Source of the DNA: Deltaproteobacteria bacterium
GTDB taxonomy: Bacteria; Desulfobacterota; Desulfobacteria; Desulfobacterales; ETH-SRB1
Assembly (NCBI GenBank): GCA_030272815.1
Contig: JAJSZT010000039.1
Coordinates: 1 to 33,359 of the forward strand
Direction of reading: 5' to 3'
Length of the DNA: 33,359 nt
The notes beneath the pieces were generated by a model that saw only the letters and a list, made by a program, of their open reading frames with translations, did not search any database and was not told the origin of the DNA. The translations under genes were made by a program, and so were the position numbers. Below are positions 1 to 6,792 of the stretch, in pieces. Each line of letters starts with the position of its first letter. The stretch's first letter is position 1.

Positions 1-122
1 CTTACTGCGCAGACTTTGAACTCAGGTATCCTGGCTACAGGATCGAGAGCATCGTTGGTCAAAAGATTAACCGCTATTTCCAATTTCAACGTTCCGTGAA
101 CGCTTACAATATTACTTTATAA
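1..122 (+). other. Left-edge segment, possible 3' end of an unidentified gene
   Basis: Two plus-strand frames are open from the window edge, one to a TGA at 97-99 and one to a TAA at 120-122. Neither gives a product I recognise, and both run into the repeat word GTTCCGTGAACG near 91-102 before stopping. If either is real, its C-terminus is supplied by the dispersed repeat, as for the MBL gene at 14663. The fragment is too short to choose a frame. Confidence 0.2.
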
Positions 123-142
123 AATATACATAATTTGGCACT

Positions 143-175
143 AAAAAAAGGGATTAGCCAATGTTAGCTAATCCC
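143..175 (-). terminator. Intrinsic terminator of the tRNA-Leu gene
   Basis: On the minus strand a 9-bp stem (GGGATTAGC paired with GCTAATCCC, 8-nt loop) is followed by seven T residues. It begins 11 nt past the tRNA CCA end, the classical rho-independent layout. Confidence 0.88.
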
Positions 176-186
176 TTGATATTTTT

Positions 187-273
187 TGGTGCCGGAGCTC
201 GGAATCGAACCGAGATGGAGTTGCCCCCGGAGGATTTTGAGTCCTCTGCGTCTACCAGTTTCACCACTCCGGC
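187..273 (-). tRNA. tRNA-Leu (anticodon CAA)
   Basis: The minus strand folds into an 87-nt class II tRNA. It has a 7-bp acceptor stem (GCCGGAG with CTCCGGC), a D arm containing GGTAGAC, a five-pair anticodon stem closing the loop CTCAAAA (anticodon CAA), a long variable arm and a T arm with GGTTCGATTCC. The 3' CCA is encoded (187-189). The long variable arm and CAA anticodon fit leucine. The gene is a single unit between a strong promoter and its own terminator. Confidence 0.96.
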
Positions 274-283
274 ATAAATTTAA

Positions 284-312
284 TATATATGAGAATTAGC
301 AGTTATTGTCAA
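284..312 (-). promoter_or_regulatory. Sigma-70-type promoter of tRNA-Leu
   Basis: On the minus strand TTGACA (307-312) and TATATA (284-289) are separated by exactly 17 nt. The -10 box ends 10 nt before the tRNA 5' end, so transcription would start just upstream of the mature tRNA. This is one of the two near-consensus promoters I can see in the window. Confidence 0.8.
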
Positions 313-356
313 TAAAATTGCTTTCTCGTAATAGTTTAGCCTTTTGAAAAAAATCT

Positions 357-416
357 GACAGGATAACAGGATAAACAAGATTTGTAAGCATTTACGGAAC
401 ATTGAAATTAGAAATT
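357..416. repeat. Dispersed repeat words (GACAGGAT family and a GTTCCGTGAACG-related copy)
   Basis: GACAGGAT, AACAGGAT and AAACAAGAT follow one another at 357-381, a degenerate tandem of period 8-9. The next bases (384-416) are, on the minus strand, a degenerate copy of the element found at 82-108, 14725-14752 and 29267-29290. No coding sequence is visible here. Confidence 0.6.
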
Positions 417-428
417 AGGTAATAGTTC

Positions 429-656
429 ACCGCAGAGCCGCAAAGAACGCAGAGTTTATCTTTATTTTGCTTTCCGCTGAGAGGACGGAAAGCAAAAAGA
501 ATCAGCCCCTCCGGGGAATTTGGGACAACTCGCATTGGTAAATGTGCACTAAAGTTAAACTATTATGCAGCAAAGCTGCTGAGTAGTTTTCATTTGCCGT
601 CCTCTCAGCGGCAAATGAAAAATCATCTTACTCTGCGTCCTCTGCGCCTCTGCGGT
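429..656. repeat. Palindromic CGCAGAG element, copy A, with two internal hairpins
   Basis: The ends (429-454 and 631-656) are 26-bp inverted repeats with three mismatches, each built of CGCAGAG-like octamers. Inside are two hairpins. The first has an 11-bp stem at 466-476/486-496 with loop CTGAGAGGA. The second has a 13-bp stem at 587-599/609-621 with loop TCCTCTCAG. The two nine-base loops are exactly complementary. It lies downstream of tsaC. It has no transposase or long reading frame, so it resembles a non-autonomous palindromic element. Confidence 0.8.
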
Positions 657-697
657 AAGTCATTATAATTTTATAGCATAGGGCTGAACTGTTACGA

Positions 698-812
698 AAT
701 TAGAAATTTGGCCTTCATGCTTTTGTACTGTTCTTCCCAATTTCCAATTTCAAGTTTCAAGCCGTGAACGGCTACAATAATTTTAATCCTGAATATCTTG
801 TAAATCCTGTCC
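698..812. repeat. Dispersed repeat shared with 14641-14725, plus GACAGGAT-type words
   Basis: About 75 bp here (698-772) is, on the minus strand, a close copy of 14641-14725. Both contain the words CTTGAAACTTGAAATTGG, GGGAAGAACAGTAC and AAAAGCATGAAGGCC. The stretch at 786-811 is on the minus strand another GACAGGATT tandem, related to 357-381. A short open frame across it (692-886, minus) is only read-through of the repeat and is not called as a gene. Confidence 0.65.
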
Positions 813-842
813 AAAAAAATAATATTTAAAAGCGCTAAAGTG

Positions 843-1484
843 TTATCTTTTCTCAAGTGCAGCAAAAATATTTTTTGCAGAAACATAACCTTCTCTTAAA
901 ATAGTGGGAAAGGGAGTTGTAACATCGATAACGGTCGAACCTGTTCCTCCTTTGAGCGGGCCTGCATCAAGCATCATGTCTATTTTATCGGCAATTTGAA
1001 CGTCAAGATCAGATATGGCTGAACATCCTGCTTGCCCTGATATATTGGCGCTTGTTCCTGTTATCGGGCTATTCACTTTTTTTACAAGGGAAAGAGCTAC
1101 AGGATGTTCCGGCATGCGTATGCCGATTTTGCCTGTACCTCCAGTAAGATTGCGGGAGATAGTGTTTTTCGCCTCAAATACAATTGTGATTTGTCCAGGC
1201 CAGAAATAGTCTATAATACATTTTGCAGTTGATGGAATATGTTTTACAAGTATATGCAGGTCATTTGTATCCTTTATCAGAACTGAAATTGGTTTGTTGT
1301 ATGGTCTTTGTTTTATCCTGAAAATCCTGTCAACAGCCTCTGGATTAAATGCATCTGCTCCGAGTCCATAAAGACATTTTGTCGGAAATAGAACTACACC
1401 GCCCTTTTTTATTGAACCGGCTGCTTTCAGAATTAACTCCGGCTGGGGGTTAAACGGGTCTATCAGCAATTTTTGGCTGGACAC
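843..1484 (-). CDS. tsaC: Threonylcarbamoyl-AMP synthase, TsaC/YrdC (Sua5-YciO-YrdC family)
   Basis: The predicted product forms threonylcarbamoyl-AMP from threonine, bicarbonate and ATP, the first step of t6A37 modification of ANN-decoding tRNAs. At 213 aa it is one YrdC domain without the C-terminal Sua5 domain. Visible family motifs are FPT-x-CLYGLG (33-42), KQRP followed by NKP (58-65) and the nucleotide-binding TSANISG (144-150). The start is GTG at 1484. The purDE stop and this start share one base (TAGTG), so translation is coupled and the two form one operon. YciO-like paralogues of unknown function are the main alternative, but the KQRP and SAN residues favour true TsaC. Confidence 0.9.
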   Translation of the reverse strand: MSSQKLLIDPFNPQPELILKAAGSIKKGGVVLFPTKCLYGLGADAFNPEAVDRIFRIKQRPYNKPISVLIKDTNDLHILVKHIPSTAKCIIDYFWPGQITIVFEAKNTISRNLTGGTGKIGIRMPEHPVALSLVKKVNSPITGTSANISGQAGCSAISDLDVQIADKIDMMLDAGPLKGGTGSTVIDVTTPFPTILREGYVSAKNIFAALEKR

Positions 1485-3256
1485 TATATTTGACCTTGAA
1501 GTTTGCTTGCTTTTTCTTCTACCTTTGCGGCCATTTCTTTTTTATAATTATCAAGCATTTTCTCCAGCCCGGCATCTGAAACAGCGAGTATCTGTGCTGC
1601 AAGTATTCCCGCATTTCTTGCTCCTGGTTTTCCTATAGCCACAGTTGCTACCGGTATGCCTGGAGGCATCTGAACGGTGGAAAGAAGAGAATCCAGGCCT
1701 TGCAAGGCAGAAGAATCTATTGGGACTCCAATAACGGGGAGAGAAGTATAAGCCGCGATAACTCCTGCAAGATGCGCTGCATGTCCTGCACCTGCAATAA
1801 TAACTTTAAGCCCTCGCTTTCGCGCTGATGATGCAAATTCATATGCTTTTTCAGGGCTTCTGTGTGCAGATGCGACGGTCATTTCAAATGGAATATCGAA
1901 TTTTTTTAGAGCAGCCACAGTTTTTTCCATAACTTTATAGTCTGAGTCGCTCCCCATCACAATTCCTACTTTCGGAGGTTGTTCTATTCTTTTTAATGCC
2001 TTCTGTCCAATATCTTTGCGATAATATACTCCGTCCCATGTTATTCTGGAAGCAGCCATGTATGCCCTTGAAATGGCTTTTTTGACGGAATTTCCTAAAG
2101 CAGTAACTCCCAGGACACGGCCTCCGTTTGTAACTATCGTTTTCTCCTTTTTATCAGTGCCTGCATGAAAAACGACAACATCTTTCATTCTTTTTACGTC
2201 TTTAAGACCTGAAATCGGTATACCCTTCTTGTATGAACCAGGATATCCTTTGGATGCCATGACTACACAGACCGCAGCCCTGTCATCAATTTCAAGTTTA
2301 CATTTATCCAGCGTTCCTTCAATTGTTGCCTCCATTATCGGGACAATGTCGTTTTTAATCCGCATTAAAAGAGGTTGAGCCTCAGGGTCTCCAAAACGTG
2401 CATTGAATTCAAGAACCTTTATCCGGTCTTTATCTATCATAAGCCCGGCATACAATACACCTTTGTAAGGCCGGCCTTCACTTGCCATCGCCTGAATAGT
2501 CGGCATCATAATTTCTTCCATAATTTTTTTATGCATATACCGGTCTATTATTGGAGCGGAAGAATATGCGCCCATTCCTCCTGTATTTGGACCCTGGTCG
2601 TTGTCGTATATTGCTTTGTGATCCTGTGAGGAGGGAAGGGGAAGTAGATTTTTGCCGTCTGTAAAGGCAAGGAAAGAAGTTTCTTCACCGGTAAGGCATT
2701 CCTCAACGACAACCTTATTCCCGGCGTCACCAAAAGCCCGCTTTTTTATTATAAGTTTAAGAGCGTCAATTGCTTTTGAAACGGTTTCGCAGACAAATAC
2801 TCCTTTGCCGGCTGCAAGTCCATCTGCTTTTACAACAACAGGAGCACCTGTTTTGCGTATATAGTCTTCCGCTTTTTTATAACTGGTAAATGTCTTGCCG
2901 GCAGCAGTATTAATCCCGTATTTATTCATTAAGTCTTTTGCAAAGGATTTGCTGGATTCTATCTCCACAGCTTTTTGATTTGCGCCGAATACTTTTAAAC
3001 CCTGTTTTTCAAAAATATCAACAATGCCTTTACATAGAGGATCTTCAGGCCCTACTACCGTTAGATCTATTTTTTCTTTTTTGGCAAATTCAACGAGTTT
3101 GTTGATATCTCCGGAATTGATCGGCAAACAGGTTGCCAAGTCAGCGATCCCTGCATTTCCCGGTGCACAATATATGTTTTTTACTGTTGGACTTTGAGCA
3201 ATTTTCCAGACAAGGGCATGTTCCCTGCCGCCGCCGCCGATTACCAGGACTTTCAT
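1484..3256 (-). CDS. purD-purE: PurD-PurE fusion: phosphoribosylamine-glycine ligase / N5-CAIR mutase
   Basis: This is a two-domain purine enzyme of 590 aa. Residues 1 to about 424 are GAR synthetase (PurD), which joins phosphoribosylamine and glycine with ATP. It begins VLVIGGGGREHAL and has an ATP-grasp core with NARFGDPEAQ. Residues from about 425 are a complete PurE of about 165 aa with GSDSD (434-438), SAHRSPEK (463-470) and a GAGHAAHLAG loop. The downstream VGVP/QMPPGIPVATVAIGKPGA pattern resembles class I PurE, which would need a PurK elsewhere. The two steps are not consecutive in the pathway. The ATG at 3256 follows GGGAG on the minus strand. Copy B of the CGCAGAG element lies immediately upstream. 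Confidence 0.95.
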   Translation of the reverse strand: MKVLVIGGGGREHALVWKIAQSPTVKNIYCAPGNAGIADLATCLPINSGDINKLVEFAKKEKIDLTVVGPEDPLCKGIVDIFEKQGLKVFGANQKAVEIESSKSFAKDLMNKYGINTAAGKTFTSYKKAEDYIRKTGAPVVVKADGLAAGKGVFVCETVSKAIDALKLIIKKRAFGDAGNKVVVEECLTGEETSFLAFTDGKNLLPLPSSQDHKAIYDNDQGPNTGGMGAYSSAPIIDRYMHKKIMEEIMMPTIQAMASEGRPYKGVLYAGLMIDKDRIKVLEFNARFGDPEAQPLLMRIKNDIVPIMEATIEGTLDKCKLEIDDRAAVCVVMASKGYPGSYKKGIPISGLKDVKRMKDVVVFHAGTDKKEKTIVTNGGRVLGVTALGNSVKKAISRAYMAASRITWDGVYYRKDIGQKALKRIEQPPKVGIVMGSDSDYKVMEKTVAALKKFDIPFEMTVASAHRSPEKAYEFASSARKRGLKVIIAGAGHAAHLAGVIAAYTSLPVIGVPIDSSALQGLDSLLSTVQMPPGIPVATVAIGKPGARNAGILAAQILAVSDAGLEKMLDNYKKEMAAKVEEKASKLQGQI

Positions 3257-3282
3257 AAAAATCTCCCTTTTTGGAATAGGTC

Positions 3283-3426
3283 ACCGCGGAGGCGCAGAGA
3301 ACGCAGAGTTTATCTTTATTTTGTTTTCCGCTGAGAGGGCGGAAATCAAAAAGAATCAGCCCCTCTGGGGTATTTGGGGGCAAAAAGAAAAATCATTTTA
3401 CTCTGCGTTCTTTGCGCCTCTGCGGT
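3283..3426. repeat. Palindromic CGCAGAG element, copy B (internally deleted)
   Basis: It has the same 26-bp inverted ends as copy A (3283-3308 and 3401-3426) and the same left hairpin core (CCG, loop CTGAGAGGG, CGG). The interior jumps from the GGGG-ATTTGGG segment directly to AAAAATCAT, so the second hairpin is missing. It sits between the ATP-grasp gene stop and the purDE start and shares the orientation of copy A. Confidence 0.8.
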
Positions 3427-3472
3427 AAGCCATTATAATTTTATCATATAGGACTAAACTTTTAACCTTTTT

Positions 3473-4228
3473 TCAATTTTTTTCGAGGTTTTCTGCCAGT
3501 CTTTCAAGAAGATCTTGTTTTTTCTTATCAAGTTCTTTTCTGCTTATACTTGCTCCTTTAATGCCGCCATTTAAAGATATTTCTGTAAGGTAATGGCTGC
3601 CATTTTCAGTAATCATAATATCGATATGAGCAAAGGGAAACCTGCTGCGTTTCATAATAGCATAGCAGAAATCCTTTTCTTCCTTTTTTAGCATGTATGG
3701 ATGACTTTTTCCGCCGGCTGCGATATTCATTCTGAAGTTATTAGGATTATGCCTGGTATATGCCTCAGTATAATCTCCCACAATAATTACCCTTAGATCA
3801 GTAAAATTCTCTATAAAAGGCTGAACTACAAAAGGATAAGAAGATTTCGACTGGGACATGAAGCTATAAAGGGTTTCAATGGTATCCCATTTTTTCAGAC
3901 CATATCCGCAGTGCATGTGGTCTTCTTTGGTCACTACCGAGCCGATGCTGTTTTTATTGTATGTATTTATGGTTTCAATCAATTCTGTCCGCTTTGTAAT
4001 AACGCATGTATGCGGAAGCATCCAGTCTTTTAAAATTAAAGCCTGTGCAGCTTTGGAACTGTTTAGAATTTGTGAGAGCGGAGATGGCAGGCAGTTTATA
4101 TTCCGTTCAAGAAGATCAATAAGCATAAATGATTTCATATGCCTTGAGGATATTGTTCCTATGCATATATCTCCTGAGCAGAGTTCATGATAATGATTTT
4201 TTAATTCTCTGTTGCCTTTTATGATCAT
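3473..4228 (-). CDS. RimK-like ATP-grasp protein, substrate unknown
   Basis: A 251-aa protein with the C-terminal half of an ATP-grasp ligase: VVQPFIENFTDLRVIIVGD, then an RMNIAAGG segment resembling the R-x-N-x-x-x-GG of RimK enzymes, then HIDIM and the metal-binding-like YLTEISLNGG. ATP-grasp enzymes activate a carboxylate as acyl phosphate and join it to an amine or thiol. The start ATG is 3 nt after the ddl stop, so the gene is almost certainly co-transcribed with D-Ala-D-Ala ligase. A role in cell-wall or peptide-type ligation is inference. I cannot name the substrate. The N-terminal third has no motif I recognise. Confidence 0.75.
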   Translation of the reverse strand: MIIKGNRELKNHYHELCSGDICIGTISSRHMKSFMLIDLLERNINCLPSPLSQILNSSKAAQALILKDWMLPHTCVITKRTELIETINTYNKNSIGSVVTKEDHMHCGYGLKKWDTIETLYSFMSQSKSSYPFVVQPFIENFTDLRVIIVGDYTEAYTRHNPNNFRMNIAAGGKSHPYMLKKEEKDFCYAIMKRSRFPFAHIDIMITENGSHYLTEISLNGGIKGASISRKELDKKKQDLLERLAENLEKN

Positions 4229-4231
4229 GAA

Positions 4232-5176
4232 TTACCTGCTGTTTCTGTGTTCGGAAATGCTAAGTTCAATCAGTGTATCAAGAAGTTTGCTAAAGGAAAT
4301 ACCGGCGGTTGTTGCAGCAAGAGGTAAAAGACTTGTTGGAGTCATGCCGGGAATTGTATTGGTTTCAAGTACGTATATATCGTTATTTTTTAGAATCATA
4401 TCAGTTCTACTATAGCCTTTACAGAATAGAGCTGAATGGGCAGTCTGCGCATATTTCTGAGCTTTTTTCGTAAGATTTTCATTAATGCGGGCGGGACATA
4501 TTTCCCGGGTTAAACCAGCGGTATATTTTGCCTCGTAGTCAAAAAATTCATGCTCTTTGCCGGGAATAATTTCAACAACAGGGAGGGCTTCCGGTTTTTC
4601 GTTACCTATAATGCTTCCTGTAATTTCTATGCCTTTAATATATGTTTCGATCAGGATTGAATTATCCTGTTCAAAAGCAATATCAACGGCATGTTTCAGG
4701 GCTTTCGTTGATTTTATAATAGACATGCCGATACTTGAACCGCCTTGAACCGGCTTAACTACCAGGGGCAGTCCAAGCTGATCAGCAATCTTTTCAGGAT
4801 CAATTTCTTCACCACGATTAATAGCAATATAAGGCGGTACAGGCAGCCCGGCTTTTTCATAAAGCTTTTTTGCAGCAATTTTGTTCATTGCAAGAGCACT
4901 GCCAAGCACTCCGGTTCCCTGATATGGAATGCCAAGCAGATCAAGAAGTCCCTGTACCGTCCCGTCTTCTCCGAAAGGTCCGTGCAGTATTATAAGGCAG
5001 GTATCTATCTCAGGTGCATCTGCAACCAGACGGTTTATTTCTGTTTTAGGATCGTAGCGGATGACTTTGTATTTTTCCTTGTCAAGCGCTTCATAGACCT
5101 GGTCGCCGCTTTTCAGAGAGACCTCTCGTTCAGAAGATGCGCCGCCGGATAGAAGGGCAATCGTTAGCTTTTTCAT
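4232..5176 (-). CDS. ddl: D-alanine--D-alanine ligase
   Basis: Makes the D-Ala-D-Ala dipeptide of peptidoglycan precursors from two D-alanines and ATP in the cytoplasm. The 314 aa match the usual length. The N-terminus has the LLSGGASSEREVSL motif, the centre has LHGPFGEDGTVQGLL and VVKPVQGGSSIGMS (ATP-grasp lysine and loop), and the C-terminus has LETNTIPGMTPTSLLP, which carries metal and substrate contacts. It starts 6 nt after the stop of the SHOCT-domain gene and ends 3 nt before the next ATP-grasp gene. The middle position in a tight three-gene minus-strand operon is clear. Confidence 0.95.
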   Translation of the reverse strand: MKKLTIALLSGGASSEREVSLKSGDQVYEALDKEKYKVIRYDPKTEINRLVADAPEIDTCLIILHGPFGEDGTVQGLLDLLGIPYQGTGVLGSALAMNKIAAKKLYEKAGLPVPPYIAINRGEEIDPEKIADQLGLPLVVKPVQGGSSIGMSIIKSTKALKHAVDIAFEQDNSILIETYIKGIEITGSIIGNEKPEALPVVEIIPGKEHEFFDYEAKYTAGLTREICPARINENLTKKAQKYAQTAHSALFCKGYSRTDMILKNNDIYVLETNTIPGMTPTSLLPLAATTAGISFSKLLDTLIELSISEHRNSR

Positions 5177-5182
5177 AGCAGA

Positions 5183-5710
5183 TCAAATAGATTTAACGAG
5201 TTTCAAATCGGTGTTGCCTGAAGTCTTTAGGATTTGCTGTTTGAATTCATTGTATTCATCAAGTGTAATAAGATTCTTTTCAAGTAAATTAGCAAGTTCG
5301 GTGAGTTCTTTCAGACGGACGGAAGCAGGGTCTTCTAGTTGCAGATATTGAGTTGATGAATTATTCCCCAGAGCCGGCGCACCACCGGACCCGCCGCCGA
5401 CCTTAACAGATGCCAAGCCTCCCAATAAGCTTACCTCGACTGTTCTGCCCTGAAACATGGGAGAATTGAGAGTTTCGCGAAGAGTCATTCCTTGTTTTTT
5501 AATGCGCCTGTAAAAGAGGTAAACAGAAGCAATGATAAGGGCTGAACCTCCAAGAAGTATCCATGGCATATAATTGATAATGCCTTGGAAAAAAATTACC
5601 AATAGCCCTACACCTGCAATTAAAAGAACATGGAGTACAACAATAAAGTAGGCTGTCATAACTCCTTTAAAGATGCCGTTCTCATTTTTTTTCTTTTTCT
5701 TAAAAAACAT
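5183..5710 (-). CDS. Two-helix membrane protein with C-terminal SHOCT domain
   Basis: A 175-aa protein that starts with a lysine-rich cytoplasmic stretch (FFKKKKKNENG). Two hydrophobic segments follow, around residues 17-41 and 48-67, then a Gly/Ser-rich linker (VGGGSGGAPALG). The C-terminal segment, VRLKELTELANLLEKNLITLDEYNEFKQQIL from about residue 131, fits the short SHOCT motif, which often ends small membrane proteins and probably mediates oligomerisation. It is the first gene of the operon with ddl (6-nt spacing). A link to cell-wall synthesis is only positional. Confidence 0.75.
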   Translation of the reverse strand: MFFKKKKKNENGIFKGVMTAYFIVVLHVLLIAGVGLLVIFFQGIINYMPWILLGGSALIIASVYLFYRRIKKQGMTLRETLNSPMFQGRTVEVSLLGGLASVKVGGGSGGAPALGNNSSTQYLQLEDPASVRLKELTELANLLEKNLITLDEYNEFKQQILKTSGNTDLKLVKSI

Positions 5711-5747
5711 AAGTAATAATAAGACCTAATATATAAAAGTTATTTGT

Positions 5748-5900
5748 AATCGTTCACGGTTCACGGTTCACGGTTCACAGTTTACGGCTGTTCAAAACAT
5801 AAAACTGTTAACTGTAAACCGACAACCGTGAACTGTTACTATCAAACATACTTCAATCATGACAAAATTTATTAAAAAAAACCGTGAACCGTGAACGATT
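5748..5900. repeat. GTTCACG heptamer repeat with 19-bp inverted ends
   Basis: Four tandem heptamers GTTCACG, GTTCACG, GTTCACG and GTTCACA run at 752-779 of this kilobase (5752-5779). The outer 19 bases (5748-5766 and 5882-5900) are perfect inverted repeats of each other. The interior carries more inverted words, such as AACTGTTAACTGTAAAC and ACCGTGAACTGTT. The segment fills the whole gap between the SHOCT gene and the DUF1992 gene. Confidence 0.8.
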
Positions 5901-5910
5901 ATTTAACGTT

Positions 5911-6279
5911 TTAACCGATACGTTCTATTACTTCTGCCATATATCGCTGAGGTATTTCATGTGTTATTGATGTGTTTCGAAGTGAATTCAACTTCATTAC
6001 CAAGAAGTTTAATTTTTTTATTGTGCGATATTTTTCAGCAGTGTCATCCATTTTGAATAATAGGTCTTCCATGTGATTTATTTCTTTTTTTAATTCTATT
6101 TCCGGTGGGATACAATCCGCATTTTTCAATATCTTATAGGCGAGACGGAGTTCTTCCATAATGTAACAGTCATCTTCAAATTTAAGAGGCTTGCCGGAGC
6201 CGGGCAGATTATCAAATTCACCTTTTTTCTGAGCTTGCCGGATGCGTTCTTCAACAATTTTTTCAAAACCGGTTAACAT
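5911..6279 (-). CDS. DUF1992 (DnaJC28/YhdN-like) protein
   Basis: A 122-aa protein matching the bacterial DUF1992 family, whose conserved start is FEKIVEERIRQAQ-KKGEFDNLPGSGKPL. This region is also found in eukaryotic DNAJC28. The rest is helical (ELRLAYKILKNADCIPPEIEL). Function is unknown; a chaperone-related role is suggested only by the DNAJC28 fusion. I place the start at ATG 6279 (MLTGFEKIVEERI). A longer in-frame GTG at 6333 exists, but its 18 extra codons are translated from the TTCACCACGG repeat and are not family sequence. Confidence 0.85.
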   Translation of the reverse strand: MLTGFEKIVEERIRQAQKKGEFDNLPGSGKPLKFEDDCYIMEELRLAYKILKNADCIPPEIELKKEINHMEDLLFKMDDTAEKYRTIKKLNFLVMKLNSLRNTSITHEIPQRYMAEVIERIG

Positions 6280-6315
6280 GGCAGATCGCAGTTCAAATAA
6301 ATATAATAGTAATAG

Positions 6316-6508
6316 TTCACCACGGATTTTCACGGAATTATCAAAATAGTTTTCTCAACATTATAACCAGGACCAAGATGTTTATATACTTCCCGTGCTG
6401 CACCTATGATTTTATAGCCCAAATCTTCATATAAGCCAAAGGCTCACAAGTAGTAACTTGCTTATTGTTTACAATTTTCAGTGAAAGTCTGTGCCCTTCC
6501 GTGGTGAA
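6316..6508. repeat. Repeat element with TTCACCACGG inverted ends, enclosing a gene relic
   Basis: TTCACCACGG (6316-6325) and CCGTGGTGAA (6499-6508) form inverted ends. The right 47 bp (6462-6508) is on the opposite strand at 29221-29267 with four mismatches. Between the ends lies the GxxExxY fragment. The DUF1992 start codon is only 36 bp from the left end. Confidence 0.6.
6348..6445 (-). pseudogene. Relic of a GxxExxY-family gene (N-terminal part)
   Basis: The minus strand encodes GLYEDLGYKIIGAAREVYKHLGPGY and then loses the family pattern. GxxExxY proteins start with a closely similar LSYKIIGAAxEVHKxLGPGF block, followed by a GxxExxY nuclease-like core. That core is absent here, and an in-frame TGA lies four codons upstream of the block. 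About 30 codons of roughly 125 remain, so this is a decayed fragment. Confidence 0.65.
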
Positions 6509-6559
6509 TTTTTATTAAAAATTTAATATAATACAATTTATGATATATTTTCAAGCAAT

Positions 6560-6596
6560 AAAAAAAGGCCTCTCTGAATTCTACCAGAGAGGCCTT
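6560..6596 (-). terminator. Intrinsic terminator of the tRNA-Met gene
   Basis: On the minus strand a 12-bp stem (AAGGCCTCTCTG with CAGAGAGGCCTT, 8-nt loop) runs into a T-rich tract. It lies about 20 nt after the tRNA CCA. The A-rich opposite side gives no equivalent signal for plus-strand transcription. Confidence 0.88.
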
Positions 6597-6615
6597 ACTC
6601 AACTTAGGTTTAAGC

Positions 6616-6692
6616 TGGTGGCGATGCAGGGAGTTGAACCCCGGACACTACGGATATGAGCCGTATGCTCTAACCGACTGAGCTACATCGCC
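6616..6692 (-). tRNA. tRNA-Met (anticodon CAT)
   Basis: A 77-nt cloverleaf with acceptor stem GGCGATG/CATCGCC, D-arm GCTCAGTCGGTTAGAGC, anticodon loop CTCATAT (CAT) on the stem TACGG/CCGTA, T-arm GGGGTTCAACTCC and encoded CCA. The paired first acceptor position argues against initiator tRNA. Elongator Met is the likely identity. A CAT tRNA whose C34 becomes lysidine would read isoleucine, and this cannot be fully excluded without a model. Confidence 0.93.
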
Positions 6693-6704
6693 ATAATAAT
6701 CCTA

Positions 6705-6723
6705 AATCCTGGATTCCAGGATT
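6705..6723. repeat. 19-bp perfect palindrome upstream of tRNA-Met
   Basis: AATCCTGGA and TCCAGGATT flank a single central base. It lies 13 bp upstream of the tRNA 5' end, where promoter elements would be expected. The AGGAT word links it to the GACAGGAT repeat family at 357-381 and 786-811, so it may be a repeat unit and not an operator. Confidence 0.6.
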
Positions 6724-6792
6724 TTGACAATGGCTTCTCTAACAACTCAACTGTTTTAAGTCAAGTCGAAAACAAATTTTACGTTCTTGCTT

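Noticed and set aside
692-886. 64-codon minus-strand frame overlapping the end of tsaC
   Set aside because: It spans the dispersed repeat and the antisense-offset end of tsaC; no family similarity.
429-3426. Composite transposon formed by CGCAGAG elements around purDE-tsaC
   Set aside because: Neither element encodes a transposase and the operon is housekeeping; kept only as a bracketing observation.
4745-5152. 135-codon open frame on the plus strand
   Set aside because: It lies antisense within ddl, whose protein has clear family motifs; no ribosome-binding site or recognisable product.
5751-5900. Possible CRISPR-like array of GTTCACG repeats
   Set aside because: The repeat is only 7 nt, there are no uniform spacers, and both orientations occur; no cas genes are in the window.
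6616-6692. CAT tRNA read as initiator or as lysidine-type tRNA-Ile
   Set aside because: The first acceptor pair is formed (not initiator). The Ile2 type cannot be fully excluded but the arms look like elongator Met.
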